Origin: Ypsolopha sequella
Lineage: Eukaryota; Arthropoda; Insecta; Lepidoptera; Ypsolophidae
Direction of reading: 5' to 3'
DNA length: 64,000 bases
Assembly (NCBI GenBank): GCA_934047225.1
Contig: OW203986.1
Location: 26,849,221 to 26,913,220 of the forward strand
The notes below the pieces were generated by a model. The model made no database searches. It was not told the DNA's origin and worked only from the letters and a program-made list of their open reading frames with translations. This document shows, in pieces, positions 1 through 11,368 of the stretch; the first letter of the stretch is position 1, and each line of letters starts with the position of its first letter. Both the position numbers and the translations under genes were made by a program.

Positions 1-450
1 GAATGTCTTATAGTCGGTACACATCTAAATTTAGCTGTAACATAAAAGCTGCTTATAACTTTTTCAAAGGGCCTAACTTTTCATGACTTAAATGATTAGA
101 TAAGGAAAATAAAAAGCGACATTTAGACACTAATGAATGAAGGAAGACACTTCATCTTACAAATCTTTTGATTATTCATCAAAAATGTTTTTTTTTTTAC
201 CTTTTTCTCGTAGAAGGCGTCGCGTTGGTCAAGTAATTTAATTAAAGACTTATTATTTCTCGCAAACTCCTTTTGAGTAGCTTTTCCTCTTATCTCTGCA
301 GATTTTGTCGTGATTATTTTATATTACAGCAAATAAGAAATGTTCATAGAGAAATGTATTATTTAAGGGGACGCGTTGCTTTTGAAAATCCTATAGATTG
401 TGCTATGTCTTGAAAACATAAATAACCGGCAGACAATATTACACATCTAG

Positions 451-620
451 CTTTAGAAAGAGATAATAGGCTAGCTTCTTCATAGAGCGCCATCTCTGTC
501 GTATAATCCACGAACGACAAAAAAAATATGCTAACGATTGACACAAAACGTCACAATAGGTATGAGTGTCAGAGACGACGCTATACGAAGCCGAAGCTAG
601 CCGATTATCTCTTTCTAAAC
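451..620. repeat. Foldback repeat, family H copy 1
   Basis: The left arm, from CTTTAGAAAGAGATAATAGG through GCGCCATCTCTGTC, is the imperfect reverse complement of the right arm (CAGAGACGACGC ... ATTATCTCTTTCTAAA). The AGAGCGTCxTCTCTGTC / GACAGAGATGACGCT hairpin recurs near 8.0 and 8.5 kb, so this is one member of a small dispersed family. Short ORFs across the arms are not supported as genes. Confidence 0.6.
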
Positions 621-703
621 TGCCGATTGTCCAAAGATATATACCGGCTGGATATTGAAGTGGATACTACTTTGTGTGAACAATATGAAAAAAATGCCGA
701 TTA

Positions 704-760
704 TAGATTATAACTGGCCAATTACAGAACAACTATAGCGATTAAAAAAAAATTGAGCAT
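704..760 (+). repeat. Short fragment shared with the GTTCCGTACC element
   Basis: The stretch ATAACTGGCCAATTACAGAA followed by an ACTAyAGCGATTAAAAA tract is nearly identical to positions 4232-4288 inside the element at 4062-4617. It is probably a truncated copy of that element. The rest of 760-1255 holds nothing I recognise. Confidence 0.45.
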
Positions 761-1256
761 GTGAATCTCGTATAAAGGGCATGTTAAGAACTTGTATATC
801 ACTTTCGATACTTATTTTAACGAAGAAAGATTTGATTTCTGATTATAAATGATAACGTTTTTGTTATTATTCATGATAAGTTAAAGTCTTTTTGATCCGA
901 ATAATAAAAACTTTGAAATTACCTCGTGAGCGAATTTATAGCCATAATTGAATTGATCACTATGTTATGATGTCTATGGGTGCCGTTTTCGAAGTCTGAG
1001 CTACGTAATTTTCATTGTTTATCATATTACAGATTATAAAAAACCAGGTTTTGGAACAAACCCTCGAATAAAAGCATTTTTTTTGAAAAAACTACGCTCA
1101 AGGGGGTATGAGGGGCTCCAAGCAAAAGCTAAATCAGAGAAGTGGGGAGGAAAAATAGTACAAAATGAAACCACGCGGTTTATGGACGCTCCCTTTTCGT
1201 CTTTTAAGCGACTAAATTATTAAAATCAGTACATACTTCTAGGTTTGCAATAACAA

Positions 1257-1543
1257 CATATCGTCACGACATGAATCCCCGAGGGAGTGTCAGAGGTGTT
1301 TGCAAGTGTGAACTGTGAAATGTGAAACTATACTCGCTTTCACTGACGATTATTACGTCTCAAACGTGGTTGCGGTGGGTGGGTAAGCCCTATCGCTGTA
1401 CTGTAGGGCACAAATGGACCAACGGCTTAACGTGTCTTCCGAAGAATGCAGATCGAACACAAATTAATGTGCACCGCAGGGATTGAATCCATGACCTCTG
1501 GATTAGTAAGCGAGCGCTCTACCACTGGACCTCTGAGGCGGTC
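1257..1543 (-). mobile_element. tRNA-derived SINE, head type 1
   Basis: Read on the minus strand, the 5' end (near 1543) is tRNA-like: an A-box-like GTCCAGTGGTAGAGCG and a B-box-like GGATTCAATCC, spaced as in a Pol III promoter. The 3' body ends in GGGGATTCATGTCGTGACGA. The same body end, with different tRNA-like heads, is present near 9.66, 52.75 and 55.7 kb. No coding capacity; a non-autonomous retroposon by analogy with known SINEs. Confidence 0.75.
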
Positions 1544-1544
1544 T

Positions 1545-2095
1545 TTTTAAGGCCCTTAATATCGCCAAATGGGTACTTTCTAAAGCCTACTCCTCTTTTA
1601 TGGCCAAACCAAAAATATTGAAAAAATGTATTATGGATTATCAACTCTAGGACAACATATGCAACATTTTTCTTTTTCGTACCGCCAAAACTTCTGTATG
1701 AAAAATTGTTTCAACTGAATGGTGTTTTTTGGCTTGAATTTCCTACTGCTCCTAAGCGGCTAAGGTGATTTAATTCATTTATGCTTTGATAAATAGATAA
1801 ACTTGATAGCTATAAATATAACATAGAATTATTCAATCGAACAATGACGCCCATGTGAAAAGTATTATTTTCTCCTATTTAGCCCTTTCAATGTCGTTTC
1901 CGTCGATATTCATACAGACAAACATCGAGCTGCTAATTTGGCGACGGTAATCGCCTTAAGGCAGTTGTGGCCGCCAACGACGTTGAATTAAACCTTGTCG
2001 GTATGAATATCGACGAAAACTATATTGAAATAAGGTTCATATCAGCGCGCACTGCATTACGTCGCCGGGTTTCCAGATAGCGCAAAATAGGCGCC
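1545..2095. repeat. Dispersed repeat B with foldback end, copy 1
   Basis: The left part (CGCCAAATGGGTACTTTCTA onward) matches 19800-20150 and, inverted, 57360-57600. The right part is an inverted pair: GTTTCCGTCGATATTC ... against GAATATCGACGAAAAC near 1996-2025, ending in GCGCAAAATAGGCGC. Related arms occur at 13.8-14.65 kb and 57.1-57.3 kb. Likely a non-autonomous DNA element; no ORF supported. Confidence 0.6.
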
Positions 2096-2112
2096 TAAGA
2101 TACTTAAAAATT

Positions 2113-2502
2113 TTTTCAATGCATGTGCTCGTAAAGGCCCACTTTTTATGCATCAAAACCGAACAGAAAGTCGATTATTTTGCCCTAGGGCTTTAATATT
2201 ATTATTTTTTTTAATTTATTTACAATGGTTGGCTAACCTGCAGCCTTTCCTGTGTACCATAGACGTTATACTTTTTTTACACCGTTTAACGGCTATGGAT
2301 ACAGTCCTTTTGAGCCAATTATAATTTAAAGTTCACAAGATTATATTTGTTTTCATTTCCTCACACTATGCATTGAAAAATGTAGTATGATACACGGGCG
2401 TAAAAGCAATAAATTACTCGGTTACGTTTAAAACACTCGCTACGCTCGTGTTTTAAATCGTCCTCGTATTTTATTCCTTTGCGCCCTTGTAGCATAAACT
2501 AC
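2113..2502 (-). repeat. Repeat family A (~390 bp), copy 1, uninterrupted
   Basis: On the minus strand it runs from GTAGTTTATGCTACAAGGGC to GAGCACATGCATTGAAAA. It contains an internal palindrome around ACACGAGCGTAGCGAGTGT. Four further copies lie at 5356, 12854, 30707 and 34583. This copy preserves the site TGTTTTAAATCG that is occupied by a MITE in the 30707 copy, so it acts as the empty-site reference. Class unknown. Confidence 0.75.
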
Positions 2503-2679
2503 TAATAAAACATTTGTAGCTAAAATTCTTCAAAAACAATAAAAGGAACTCATTTGTTATTAAAATATCTTCAATTTGACTAAGTTTAAATTTGTTTTTT
2601 TGCATAATTAATCAATTAAATTGGACCCTGTTTTAGTATTTATTATGTTAAATTATATATATTAAAATTGAAAATTCTA

Positions 2680-2830
2680 ATCATAGCACATTATTTCACA
2701 TATTCTGTTGTATATCATATATTTTTTTCAAATTTTTTACTCTATTGACATCTGAGTAAAACCCGACCTTCATTGTGGCTTTGTGGTCACCGACTGTAAG
2801 AACCACCTTTATAAATTATTTTTAATAAAC
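2680..2830 (+). repeat. Repeat family G, copy 1 (empty site)
   Basis: TATATCATATAT ... CATCTGAGTAAAACCCGACC and GTAAGAACCACCTT are shared with 14740-15030. The second copy carries a palindromic MITE between the two blocks that is absent here. Confidence 0.5.
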
Positions 2831-3045
2831 CGGATTGAATCAATACTCTTTTATTTCAATCGTTTAAATATCGGGCTTTTATAATAATATCTAATTATTA
2901 TCGCAACCGTTCGAGATCTCTCGCTGAACTGCGATTCATTTCTTTAATTAGATTTCCCTTCGAGGAATCTCTGAGCGAACTCATTATTGGCGAATCACTT
3001 TTCTGTAGGGATTTAGTCGCTAAGTGAGCAAGATAATTCTAAAAT

Positions 3046-3391
3046 AAAAAAAATATAAAAAAAAATAAAATATAGTTTATTGGATAACAAATCGTTTTAA
3101 CAATATATGAGGTTGATTTCTCCTTTTGAGTGTAAATACAATCGTGCCAGGAGAAAATCACTCTCGCGTAGCAATTTCAGTATTAATACATTTTGTTAAA
3201 TCTTTTTACATAAGTAAAAATTTTACAGCTATATTTAAGAAGTGACAATCATAGTTTAATTAAGTGTGTAGTGATGTGTGAGAGGGTGTGTGTGAGGGTG
3301 TGTGTGTGTGTGAGAGGGAGGGTGTGTGTGTTTGTGTATCGCGTTGTGTTTATGTAGTACATAATAATTTATTATATCTTATTATAATACT
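3046..3391 (-). mobile_element. LINE 3' untranslated region
   Basis: Directly downstream (minus strand) of the reverse transcriptase tail at 3392-3832. It contains a CA/CACACTC-rich tract (plus-strand TGTGTG and GAGGGTG at about 3268-3335) and ends in an A-rich tail (plus-strand T-rich/AT tract near 3040-3060). Same element as the coding fragment, 5'-truncated in the usual way for LINE copies. Confidence 0.65.
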
Positions 3392-3832
3392 TTATTTCTC
3401 AATATGAATAATAGTTTTTTCTGTTTCCTCATAGCTTAATTTTTTAACCCATTCTGTCAGCAGCCGCTTAGATGTAAAGCTTGTTTCAGTATAAATATTT
3501 AGAATTTTATTAGCAAGGTTATATAAATGAGATGATTGGTGTAAATATTGGTGCTGAGCAAAATAGGTTTTACATTTCCTTTTTTTAGCTACAGTGTCTT
3601 TACGTCTCTTTGCCAGCACAGTGGAATCAAATGGTAGAGATTTGTGTTTTTCTAAAATGGTGTGTAAAATGTACAGCTGTCGTACAGTTGCTAAGTTAGT
3701 TATTGAGTAAAGAGTGTGAGTAGGGAATCTCAGTTTTTTAAAGCACATAACTTTTAAAAGTATTCTTTGAGCGCGTTCTGCGTCCAGAAATTTTACCTTG
3801 GATGCACCAAGTACTGGTACTAGTACTGGCAC
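3392..3832 (-). pseudogene. LINE (jockey/CR1-like) reverse transcriptase C-terminal fragment
   Basis: A 146-codon open frame that I recognise as the extreme C-terminus of ORF2 of a lepidopteran non-LTR retrotransposon, downstream of the catalytic palm. Family-typical pieces are ERAQRILLKVMCFKKLRFPT, TVRQLYILHTILEKH and, near the end, LTEWVKKLSYEETEK. The full protein would supply endonuclease and reverse transcriptase for target-primed integration. Here the catalytic domains are missing because the copy is 5'-truncated around position 3840, so it cannot move on its own. The frame runs to a natural stop and is followed by the element's 3' UTR, so the C-terminal end is complete. The clade is judged from memory of the motif pattern, not from a search. 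Confidence 0.75.
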
Positions 3833-4061
3833 AGTCCGTAAAGTTGCTAAACGATCTGACCTTTATGCTCTTGTATTAAGGATTAATTTTCTTTGTTTAA
3901 GCCAATAGCAAAAAGACATGTGCGTATGTTATGCCTATGTTTCAAGTAAAGACAAAGTGGAGCTTACTTTATTTTGCCCAATTTCGAAAATCGGCTATGC
4001 CTTTAAGCTGAATTGGTTCCATATAGCTACTTGCTTCTTCTGCGCCAGTGGTTTTCCTTCG

Positions 4062-4617
4062 TTTTTAGGGTTCCGTACCTAAAAGGTACAAAAAGAACCT
4101 TTATGGTGAGACTCCGTTGTCCGTCCGTCCGTCCGTCCGTATGTCACAGCCTCATAACTTTAGCACCGTTAAAGACAAAGACATGAAATTTGGCACAAAA
4201 ATAGCATTAATTTTCCCACATATCGCGGATATCATAGATCATAACTGGCCAATTACAGAAAAACTACAGCGATTAAAAAAAATTGAGCACAAATGAGAAA
4301 TATAAAAAAGAAGTAAAAAAAAATTAAAAATACATTTTATAAAAACAGTATGGGTATTAAATTATAGTTATTAATAAGCTGATTGTAAAAATATATAGTT
4401 TAGCTATATTTAATTGCATCTATTTATTTCTTATCTCCAAAACAAGTGGACCAAAAAATATGAAAAAAATCATGATAATATTTTGTGTTTACGTAAAGAT
4501 TACAGGAAAAATAAAGCGGTTGAGAAATTCACAAAAAAAAATGTCAAAATTAAATTTATCATCCACAATACGCAAACCTAGGTACGCGAATCTAACTCGT
4601 ACTGGCCGGTTTTTTTA
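4062..4617 (+). mobile_element. GTTCCGTACC-type lepidopteran element, copy 1
   Basis: Starts TTTTTAGGGTTCCGTACC, carries the characteristic (CCGT)n run at about 4120-4140, and ends with ACTGGCCGGTTTTTTT. I recognise this start, CCGT run and end as a very common non-autonomous repeat of moths and butterflies, but its superfamily is uncertain to me. Related pieces: 7010-7660 (inverted), 27165-27239 (deleted form), 18090-18147 (inverted). Confidence 0.75.
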
Positions 4618-5059
4618 ATATTATATGCTTACTGCTCAGTTCGGGATGGTTCGATTCGATATACAAATATGTGACTCTTGTTTCATTACAATAACGATTG
4701 TCGTTTGGACTTTATTGATTTTATCTTCGTTTACCGAATCGATACTTACGTACTTTAGTTTCACAAGTGACATAACCGCCATCTTTACAAGTTTGAAGCT
4801 CGGTTTAATCAGATTTCACGGTGTAATCGCTATTGTGTAGTAGTTCTCGAAAGTTTCTTTGAACTGGAAGTGATATTAGCGAATTCAGCTTTGCTCGGTA
4901 CTCTTGCTTTAATGAAGTAATATAAACTTTTAAATAAATAAACAGCGGTAGTTTAGTCGTCAGGATCCTGCGCTTCTCAATCTTGGGACCGACTTGAATC
5001 CTTCGCATCGAGCTTACGACGAGACCTACTCAGTCGTGGGAGCGGCCAAATGTCATGCT

Positions 5060-5175
5060 GTTTCAGCTTTAATAAGTACCGCCTTTGTACACAATGTTTG
5101 TTCTCTTTATAAAAATGTGTTTTTAATATCTATGTAAATGTACAAAAGTGTAATAAATAAAAAATTAAAAAAACA
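5060..5175 (+). mobile_element. Possible LINE 3' UTR fragment
   Basis: TAAGTACCGCCTTTGTACAC resembles the AATAAGACCGCC block of jockey/CR1-type 3' UTRs in Lepidoptera. It is followed by AATAAATAAAAAATTAAA. The upstream stretch 4620-5060 has no recognisable gene. Confidence 0.4.
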
Positions 5176-5355
5176 CCTCAAAATCGCGAGTTTTTTAGCG
5201 GCCCGCTTTCACTGAGCAAGATAGCATATAAATAGTGTAAAAACGTGATTCCTCCAAATAGCGCGTAGCCTCGTAGCATTCCCGACAATTTCGTAGATGA
5301 CAGCCCGCTACGGAAGTTACTGCTACTATCTACGTGATTTGGTAGCATTATAATA

Positions 5356-5744
5356 GTAGTTTATGCTACAAGGGCGCAAAGGAATAAATTACGAGGACGA
5401 TTTAAACACGAGCGTAGCGAGTGTTTTAAACGTAACCGAGTAATTTATTGCTCTTACGCCCGTGTATCATACTACATTTTTCAATGCATAGTGTGAGGAA
5501 ATAAAATAAATATAATTTTGTGAACTTTAAATTGTAATTGGCTCAAAAGAACTGAATCCAGAGCCGTTAAACAGTGGAAAAAAACAGTATGACATTTATG
5601 GTACACAGGAAAGGCTGCAAGTTAGCCAACCATTCTAAATAAATAAAAAAAATAATAATAATAAAGCCCTAGGGCAAAATAATCGACTTTCTGCTCGGTT
5701 TTGATGCATAAAAAGTGGGCCTTTACGAGCACATGCATTGAAAA
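5356..5744 (+). repeat. Repeat family A, copy 2
   Basis: Full-length copy in plus orientation, from GTAGTTTATGCTACAAGGGC to GCACATGCATTGAAAAA. The internal palindrome around GAGCGTAGCGAG is intact. Short ORFs across it recur in other copies and are not genes. The following ~700 bases (5745-6460) show nothing recognisable. Confidence 0.75.
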
Positions 5745-6469
5745 AGAAATATTATCCCTAATGGACACATACTCGTACATGTAATATCGGATGGCCTCTA
5801 GTTTTATATCACCAAGTGGTTGACCAATCAACTGAACCCTTGGTACCTTGGTGTAAATCTCAGTTTACAAATTCAGTAGATTTGTCCCTCAATATTAGCT
5901 TAACCGTATTACTAACAATGTCACCAGGGTTTGCTCCGGTATGGGCAATGATCCGCTCAATGGACGACCGCCGCCATTGCCCTCTGAATTAATAATCAGC
6001 TTCGACGGACCGCATCGATTTGGTACCAGCTTTTGCGGTAATAGTTATCTATCGCTTTTATGGCATTTTTTGGTTTTGTTTTCATATTTTTTGATGGATA
6101 TGACTAGATTTTCTTTGCTGGTTCAGATGAATTAGGAATTTATACTTTGCCGGCACTTGGTAAAATTTCAAAATTCTTTTAACTCAGAATTTTTGAATTT
6201 CTAATTTATAGAAACAAATGGAAACTTTGCGATAGCAACATACACAATACATAAGTAATAAAGTTTTGTTGAATTACTAAGTGAATTTTGAATTTAAGTG
6301 TTCTGTTTCGATTAATTAGAAAACGGCGGGTTTTTGAACTGACGCTTTCGATTGATGTCATAAAAATTGAGTTTTTTTTTAAATGTAGAGGTTTCCTTTC
6401 CCGGTTCAGGCAAGCCATTTTTCAAAAAGTCTTACGTATTTAAAAAAATAACACGATATCTCCATTATA

Positions 6470-6736
6470 CAAGGTGAAATTTAATCAAGCGCCTGAATTC
6501 ATACTGGAGGCTTGGTTAGTGATTAGGAACAAGGTTCAATGATCATTTCTTTAAAAATCATAAAAAAGAATTGTTCCTTTACGAACTGGACTAGTTCAAA
6601 TACAATTAATTCCTAGTATAGGCGGTAGGGAAGAATTTTTTGTTTCTGATTTCAACTGAAGGGTCTTTAAACTTTGTTCCTGATCACTAACAGAGTCTCC
6701 AGTATGAATTCGGTCGGTTGATTAAATTTCACCTTG
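6470..6736. mobile_element. Foldback MITE (CAAGGTGA termini), older copy
   Basis: Terminal inverted repeats begin CAAGGTGAAATTTAATCAA and remain recognisably complementary for about 70 bases, including ATTCATACTGGAG. TA dinucleotides flank both ends, which suggests a TA target (Tc1/mariner-like), but the TATATA between this and the next element makes the duplication ambiguous. No ORF inside. Confidence 0.7.
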
Positions 6737-6742
6737 TATATA

Positions 6743-6930
6743 CAAGGTGACTTTTTGATCATCGTCCAAATTCATACTGGTGGCTTGGTAAGTGATCAGT
6801 ATCATGGATCAATAACAATTTTGGTGAAATTCGTAAAATGAAATTTCAGAAAAATTGTTATTGATCCATGATACTGATCACTTACCAAGCCACCAGTATG
6901 AATTTGGACGATGATCAAAAAGTCACCTTG
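6743..6930. mobile_element. Foldback MITE (CAAGGTGA termini), perfect 80-bp arms
   Basis: A 188-bp near-complete palindrome. The ~80-base left arm from CAAGGTGACTTTTTGATCAT to the run before the loop is, by eye, a perfect reverse complement of the right arm. The loop is about 28 bases. It shares ends and the CATACTGGnGGCTTGGT block with the element immediately to its left, separated by 6 bases of TA. Perfect arms point to a recent insertion. The transcript would fold into a long hairpin. Confidence 0.8.
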
Positions 6931-7009
6931 TATATTTGCTATCTTCAATATTTAAAGTACTTTCCCTCCAAGGCCCATTGAGATGAGACGCCCTTATTTA
7001 ATACAATTT

Positions 7010-7660
7010 TATATATTTTTATGTAAGCACATATATATTACCATGATTTTTTAAATTTTTTGGTTCACCAGTTTTGGAGACAATGGGGACATACATTTTT
7101 TCAGGGTTTTTCAAGGATTTCCGAAAGTAGATGTAAGTTAATAAAGCCAAACTATATATTTTTACAATTAACTTTTTAATACCCACAATTTGATATTTAT
7201 ATTTTTATATTGTATTTCTATAAAATATTTTTTTAATTTATTCTACTTTTTTATATTTCTCGTTTGTGTTCAACTTATTTTATATCGCTATAGTTTTTGC
7301 TATCCAAATCGTAATTTTTTTCATATTTTTCGGCCCACCAGTTTTTGAGTTAAGGCGGGAACATACTTTGTTTGTGGTTTTTCGAATATTTCTCGAAATC
7401 AATGCCAGTAAATTAGTTAAGGTAAAAATATATTTTTACACTCAGCAAATTTAATATCCATATTGTATTTTTAGGTTTTTTTTTTGTATAGGAAATATTT
7501 TACAAATTTTTTTTGCACCTTGTTATGTGGTAAAATGCTATTGTTGTGTCAAATTTCAAGTCTTAAGCTATAACTGTGACATATGAACGCACGGACGGAC
7601 AACGGAGTCTCACCATAAAGGTTTCTTTTGTACCTTTAAGGTACTACGAAACCCTAAAAA
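7010..7660 (-). mobile_element. GTTCCGTACC-type element, copy 2 (inverted)
   Basis: On the minus strand it starts at about 7660 with TTTTTAGGGTTTCGTAGTAC, followed by a GACTCCGTTGTCCGTCCGTG block. The AT-rich interior at 7186-7275 matches the reverse complement of 4270-4440. The far end near 7010 is not clearly defined. 7661-7960 holds nothing recognisable. Confidence 0.6.
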
Positions 7661-7960
7661 CGTTGCTACTCTTCTCTAATGAGTTTGTTTCTTAACCCCT
7701 GTACCTTAACTTGCTCCCCCTGCATCCCCCTCCTACGTAAAACACAATTAAGATAAGGTTCTCTATGAAACCTAATATTCTTTCGAAACGCTTCAAAGCG
7801 GGCTTCGCAAATGTCTGATAAGACGAAAAAAAAGGGAGCACAGAAATAAAAAAAAACGTTTTACAGATTTTCATAGTAGTTACTTAACTGTGTCTAAATA
7901 AATTTATTAACACTAATCTTAAATAACATAAATAATACTAAATTATAAATAATACTTAAA

Positions 7961-8163
7961 ATAATGCGCACCAGCTATCTTCGGCTTCGTAGAGCGTCGT
8001 CTCTGTCACCGACTGTTAGTGCTTCGTGCGACAGAGATGACGCTACGATACGATGTATATTATTTATCGCCGCGTACTGTACTTAACAAATTAAGAGTTG
8101 ATTGTTAGTTTGTTTGTTTATTAGTTCATATTGTTTTATAATAGAAATTATCTATGACTGATT
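7961..8163. repeat. Repeat family H copy 2
   Basis: ATAATGCGCACCAGCTATCT ... TTATCGCCGCGTACTGTA, with an internal GAGCGTCGTCTCTGTC / GACAGAGATGACGC hairpin. It is repeated in the same orientation 509 bases downstream. Confidence 0.65.
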
Positions 8164-8469
8164 TTGTTTTGTTGTTCCTATATTAATAAAATTATATTGC
8201 TATAACCACAAGACTTTAGGGTGCAATTGTGTAAAAAGATAGTATCCATCCATGTGACAGCTTAAAACGTGCGGTTTCAATTTTCACACGGAAAAAAATA
8301 AGCCCGTTCTTTCGATTAAACCCGTATTTTTTTTAGCTGTCATGTGAATCCGCTTTTCGTACACAATTCTACATGTTCATGTGGATGTGGCACTGGTGAT
8401 GTTCTCCATCCCCATACGTGCATGTTACTGTGTATGCAACTTTCATGAATGCAGTATGCAGCGCGGTAA

Positions 8470-8667
8470 ATAATGCGCATCGGCTATCTTCGGCTTCATA
8501 GAGCGTCGCGTCTCTGTCACCGGACTTAGAACTTTGTGCGACAGAGATGACGCTACGATTCGATGTGCATTATTTATCGCCGCGTACTGTAGTTAACAAA
8601 TTGAGGGTTGATTATTATTTGTTTGTTAATAGCTTCAAATTATTATATAAAAGAGATTATGGCTGAT
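8470..8667. repeat. Repeat family H copy 3
   Basis: A diverged direct repeat of 7961-8163, including the CGTCTCTGTC hairpin and the ATTTATCGCCGCGTACTGTA block. The spacing suggests either two insertions or a segmental duplication. The ~900 bases that follow (8668-9570) show no feature. Confidence 0.65.
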
Positions 8668-9569
8668 ATGTTTCGCAATTTCTATAGGTATAATTAATAC
8701 AAATATATCACGAAGGTTCTGCCGTTTTTATTTATATATTCAATCGTATGTCCCAACCTGGTACTGGCCATTTTTCTTGTCTTATTAACGTAAAAACTTC
8801 TTTAAATATAACTTTAAAAATACTTTATGTATGTTAATTAGCTCCCTAGTGATAGATTTCAATTTTAAAACAGCTCTTATTAAAATCTTAGCTTTGAAGT
8901 TAATTCTAAAGTCATTCTAAGTACCAGAAAAGGTCCATTGGCAAATTCAACCATGAAAAATGGCAAACTATAGAATGGCAAAAATAAATAAGGCTACTTA
9001 AATCATACAAAAATGTCACAATTTTTAGTTTATTGAACGGCAGAATTGAATAACAAACATGTAAAACTAAATAACTGGGCATAATTTTGGAAAAGAATTT
9101 TGGCAAAAATGAATATACGGTAAATCATGGATATAGGAAATTATTCTCCAATATTATAAAATGTACAACTAAAGAACTTTCTAAAGCCCACAACATAAAA
9201 AAAATAAGAATTTTAGCTTTCTTAATAACGACTAACGAGGATATGAATTTTCTACCGAAAAAAAAAAACACAAAATTGCGACTATCTCGGAACTTTTTTT
9301 TGTTTGTTATTTAATTTTCCCTTTACGGTGACGATATAGCATATTAATTTTATACGTGTTTGCATTAAATAGGTAAAACGAAATTTGCATAGCAGCATGT
9401 GGGTCACATTAGCATAATTGGTAAATTGTCGAATCCACATCTGGTGTGCCACGTATTGCGAGTGGTTTTGTGATACCGATGATTCATCGGAATTTTTAGA
9501 TTATGATGGACTAGTATGTACATCATTTGTGAACTAGTTTCATGACATTTTTACAAGTGTTTACATAAA

Positions 9570-9655
9570 CATCAAGATGCTATCGAAGTTTCATCAAGTG
9601 CCGACATACGCAAGTATGTATAAATCACAACCAGGGTAAAATAAATAAATAAGTA
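9570..9655 (+). mobile_element. Penelope-like terminal module fragment
   Basis: CAAGATGCTATC followed by TTTCATCAAGTGCCGACA and CGCAAGTAT. The same module ends the Penelope-like loci at 26381-26435 and 57893-57945, so this is probably a 5'-truncated terminal repeat. It abuts the SINE that follows. Confidence 0.55.
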
Positions 9656-9980
9656 TATCGTCACGACATAAATCCCCGAGGGGATGTCAGAGGTGTTCCT
9701 GAGTGTGAACTGTGAAATGCAAGTCACAGTCCACCCTCGGTACACCCTCGTTTCACGTGATGAGTGGTGAGTGAGCCCTACCGCCGTTTTAATCGGGCAC
9801 AAATACACGTTTTAGGGCATGCAGGTTTCCTCACGATGTTTTCCTTCACCGTTTCGCAAGTGGTAAGTATGGTAACACAAATACTATGCACGTAAATTCC
9901 GAAAAACTCATTGGTGCATGCCTGACCGGGGATCGAACCTGGGTCTCAAGATGAGAGACCAACGTTCTACTGCCGCCGCT
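9656..9980 (-). mobile_element. tRNA-derived SINE, head type 2
   Basis: On the minus strand the head (near 9980) is GCGGCGGCAGTAGAAC... with B box GGTTCGATCCC. The body includes GGGCACAAATACACGTTTTA on the plus strand and ends GATTTATGTCGTGACGATA. It is the same type as the plus-strand SINE at 55704-56042, whose A box is better preserved. Confidence 0.8.
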
Positions 9981-10566
9981 TCATATATATGTTTTTAGGA
10001 AGATTACCAGTGATGTAACTATAAATAAAACATATAACTGTACATAAAACAACTAATTGCCGATAAAGATCTTTAGAGTCCAGCGGAGGATGCATTGTTC
10101 ATATAATACTTGGAATATACCCTAATCATTTGTAAATTGTACATATTTTCAAAGAAATGTGTGTTGATTTCGATTGGATTACAGAATATTTAGGTTCCCA
10201 AATATCTATTTTATATGAACACTGTTTTAAACATGAAATATAAAAAAAATATCTAATTTCATAAATATACGAATATACATATACATGTATACATGTATAT
10301 TATACGGTGTTTTTGCGATTAAACAGTATGTCACGCTCCCACTTGTGATTCAACTAGTGGCGTCGCGTGCGATTTAACATTATACTACAGGCCCAGGGTC
10401 ACTACGACGATAAAAAGGAAAAACGCATCAAAATCCTTTAAGTGGTTCTCGAGACAGACAAAAATTAAAAAAAATAATGGTATTGGCCCCAGTACAATAC
10501 TATTACCCATTCCATAGAAAATTTCGCAAAAATGTTCAAACGACTTTTTTACTACATTATTATTAG

Positions 10567-10969
10567 TACTGGTATAGAAGAGAACACAAGCCCGACCAAC
10601 TGGAAAGTACAGCTCGAAAAGGCCGCCCAAGAAGGACGTATGCTGACCAAATTGGCGACATACTGAAGAAGGGCTACGTCAAAAGTACCCGGAATAGAAG
10701 AGCTTGTATGACTAGATTGATGAATGTGGAAGAGGCGAAAGAGGTGTGTCTGGATCGTAGCAAATGGAAAACTGTAGTCTCTGCCTACCCCTCCGATAGC
10801 CGTTCATAAATTAACAACTTCGTCAGGTTCCTACACTGACAGCAGGACAGCGTATACAATTTTCAACACGTGCGACAGAGATGTCATTAGAAGCCTTGTC
10901 GCGACCCCTAGTTTATGAAGCTGCCCCTGGGAGACAGGCGTGAGTATATGTACGTATGTATGTATGTAC
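10567..10969 (+). mobile_element. LINE 3' end (RTE-like) with (GTAT)n tail
   Basis: Contains the C-terminal coding tail at 10582-10809, then UTR sequence with GGGAGACAGGCGTGAG, and ends in a GTATGTATGTATGTAC tail. Two shorter copies with the same tail are on the minus strand at 31929-32085 and 34030-34186. Confidence 0.65.
10582..10809 (+). pseudogene. LINE pol C-terminal fragment (RTE-like)
   Basis: An uninterrupted 75-codon frame ending in a natural TAA. It reads a basic, Trp-containing tail with KGRPRRTYADQIGD, TRNRRACMTRLMNVEEAKEV and DRSKWKTVVSAYPSDSR. This R/K-rich 'DR.KW' ending is what I know from the C-termini of lepidopteran non-LTR pol proteins, after the reverse transcriptase domain. 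The catalytic part is absent. The same peptide tail is encoded, with changes, at 31955-32080 (minus) and 34056-34183 (minus), which shows it is a retroposed family and not a host gene. It lies too far inside the element for its own start codon. Confidence 0.65.
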
Positions 10970-11250
10970 AAGCCCAACCGTTTCCTCCCATTATTAAATT
11001 GGATTGGTTGACTTGTGTCATCATGCGCCCGCGCCGTCTAAACAAGGGTATCCGTTCAGGAACGATCTTAGAATACGCCGAGCGTAGTGTCAAGGTCATC
11101 ATCACATGATCTTGAGCACAGACCACTTAGCCGTTAGACGTCCGTCGTAAGGAGGGCAAACCTTTTTCACTAACACATCAGTGCAATTGCTCTATTATAC
11201 AAATTAATGTCCTTCGTTAGATATTGTCTATGGAAACTTATCCATATTCA

Positions 11251-11355
11251 TATTCTTTATTGTACAAAAAAACATAGTATTTACACATTGTACTTAGAGA
11301 TATCATGTACACAGGCGAGCTTATCTCTAAAAAGAGATTTCTTCCAGCTAACCCG
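11251..11355 (-). mobile_element. LINE 3' UTR fragment (jockey/CR1-like)
   Basis: On the minus strand it reads GTTAGCTGGAAGAAATCTCT ... GATAAGCTCGCC ... AATAAAGAATA, the conserved 3' UTR block of a common lepidopteran LINE. Also present at 19660-19757 (minus) and, in plus orientation, 61095-61250. Confidence 0.6.
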
Positions 11356-11368
11356 GATAGTTAAATCC

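Noticed and set aside
4115..4145. (CCGT)n as a functional microsatellite or CRISPR-like array
   Set aside because: It is a fixed internal part of the common GTTCCGTACC element. No spacers.
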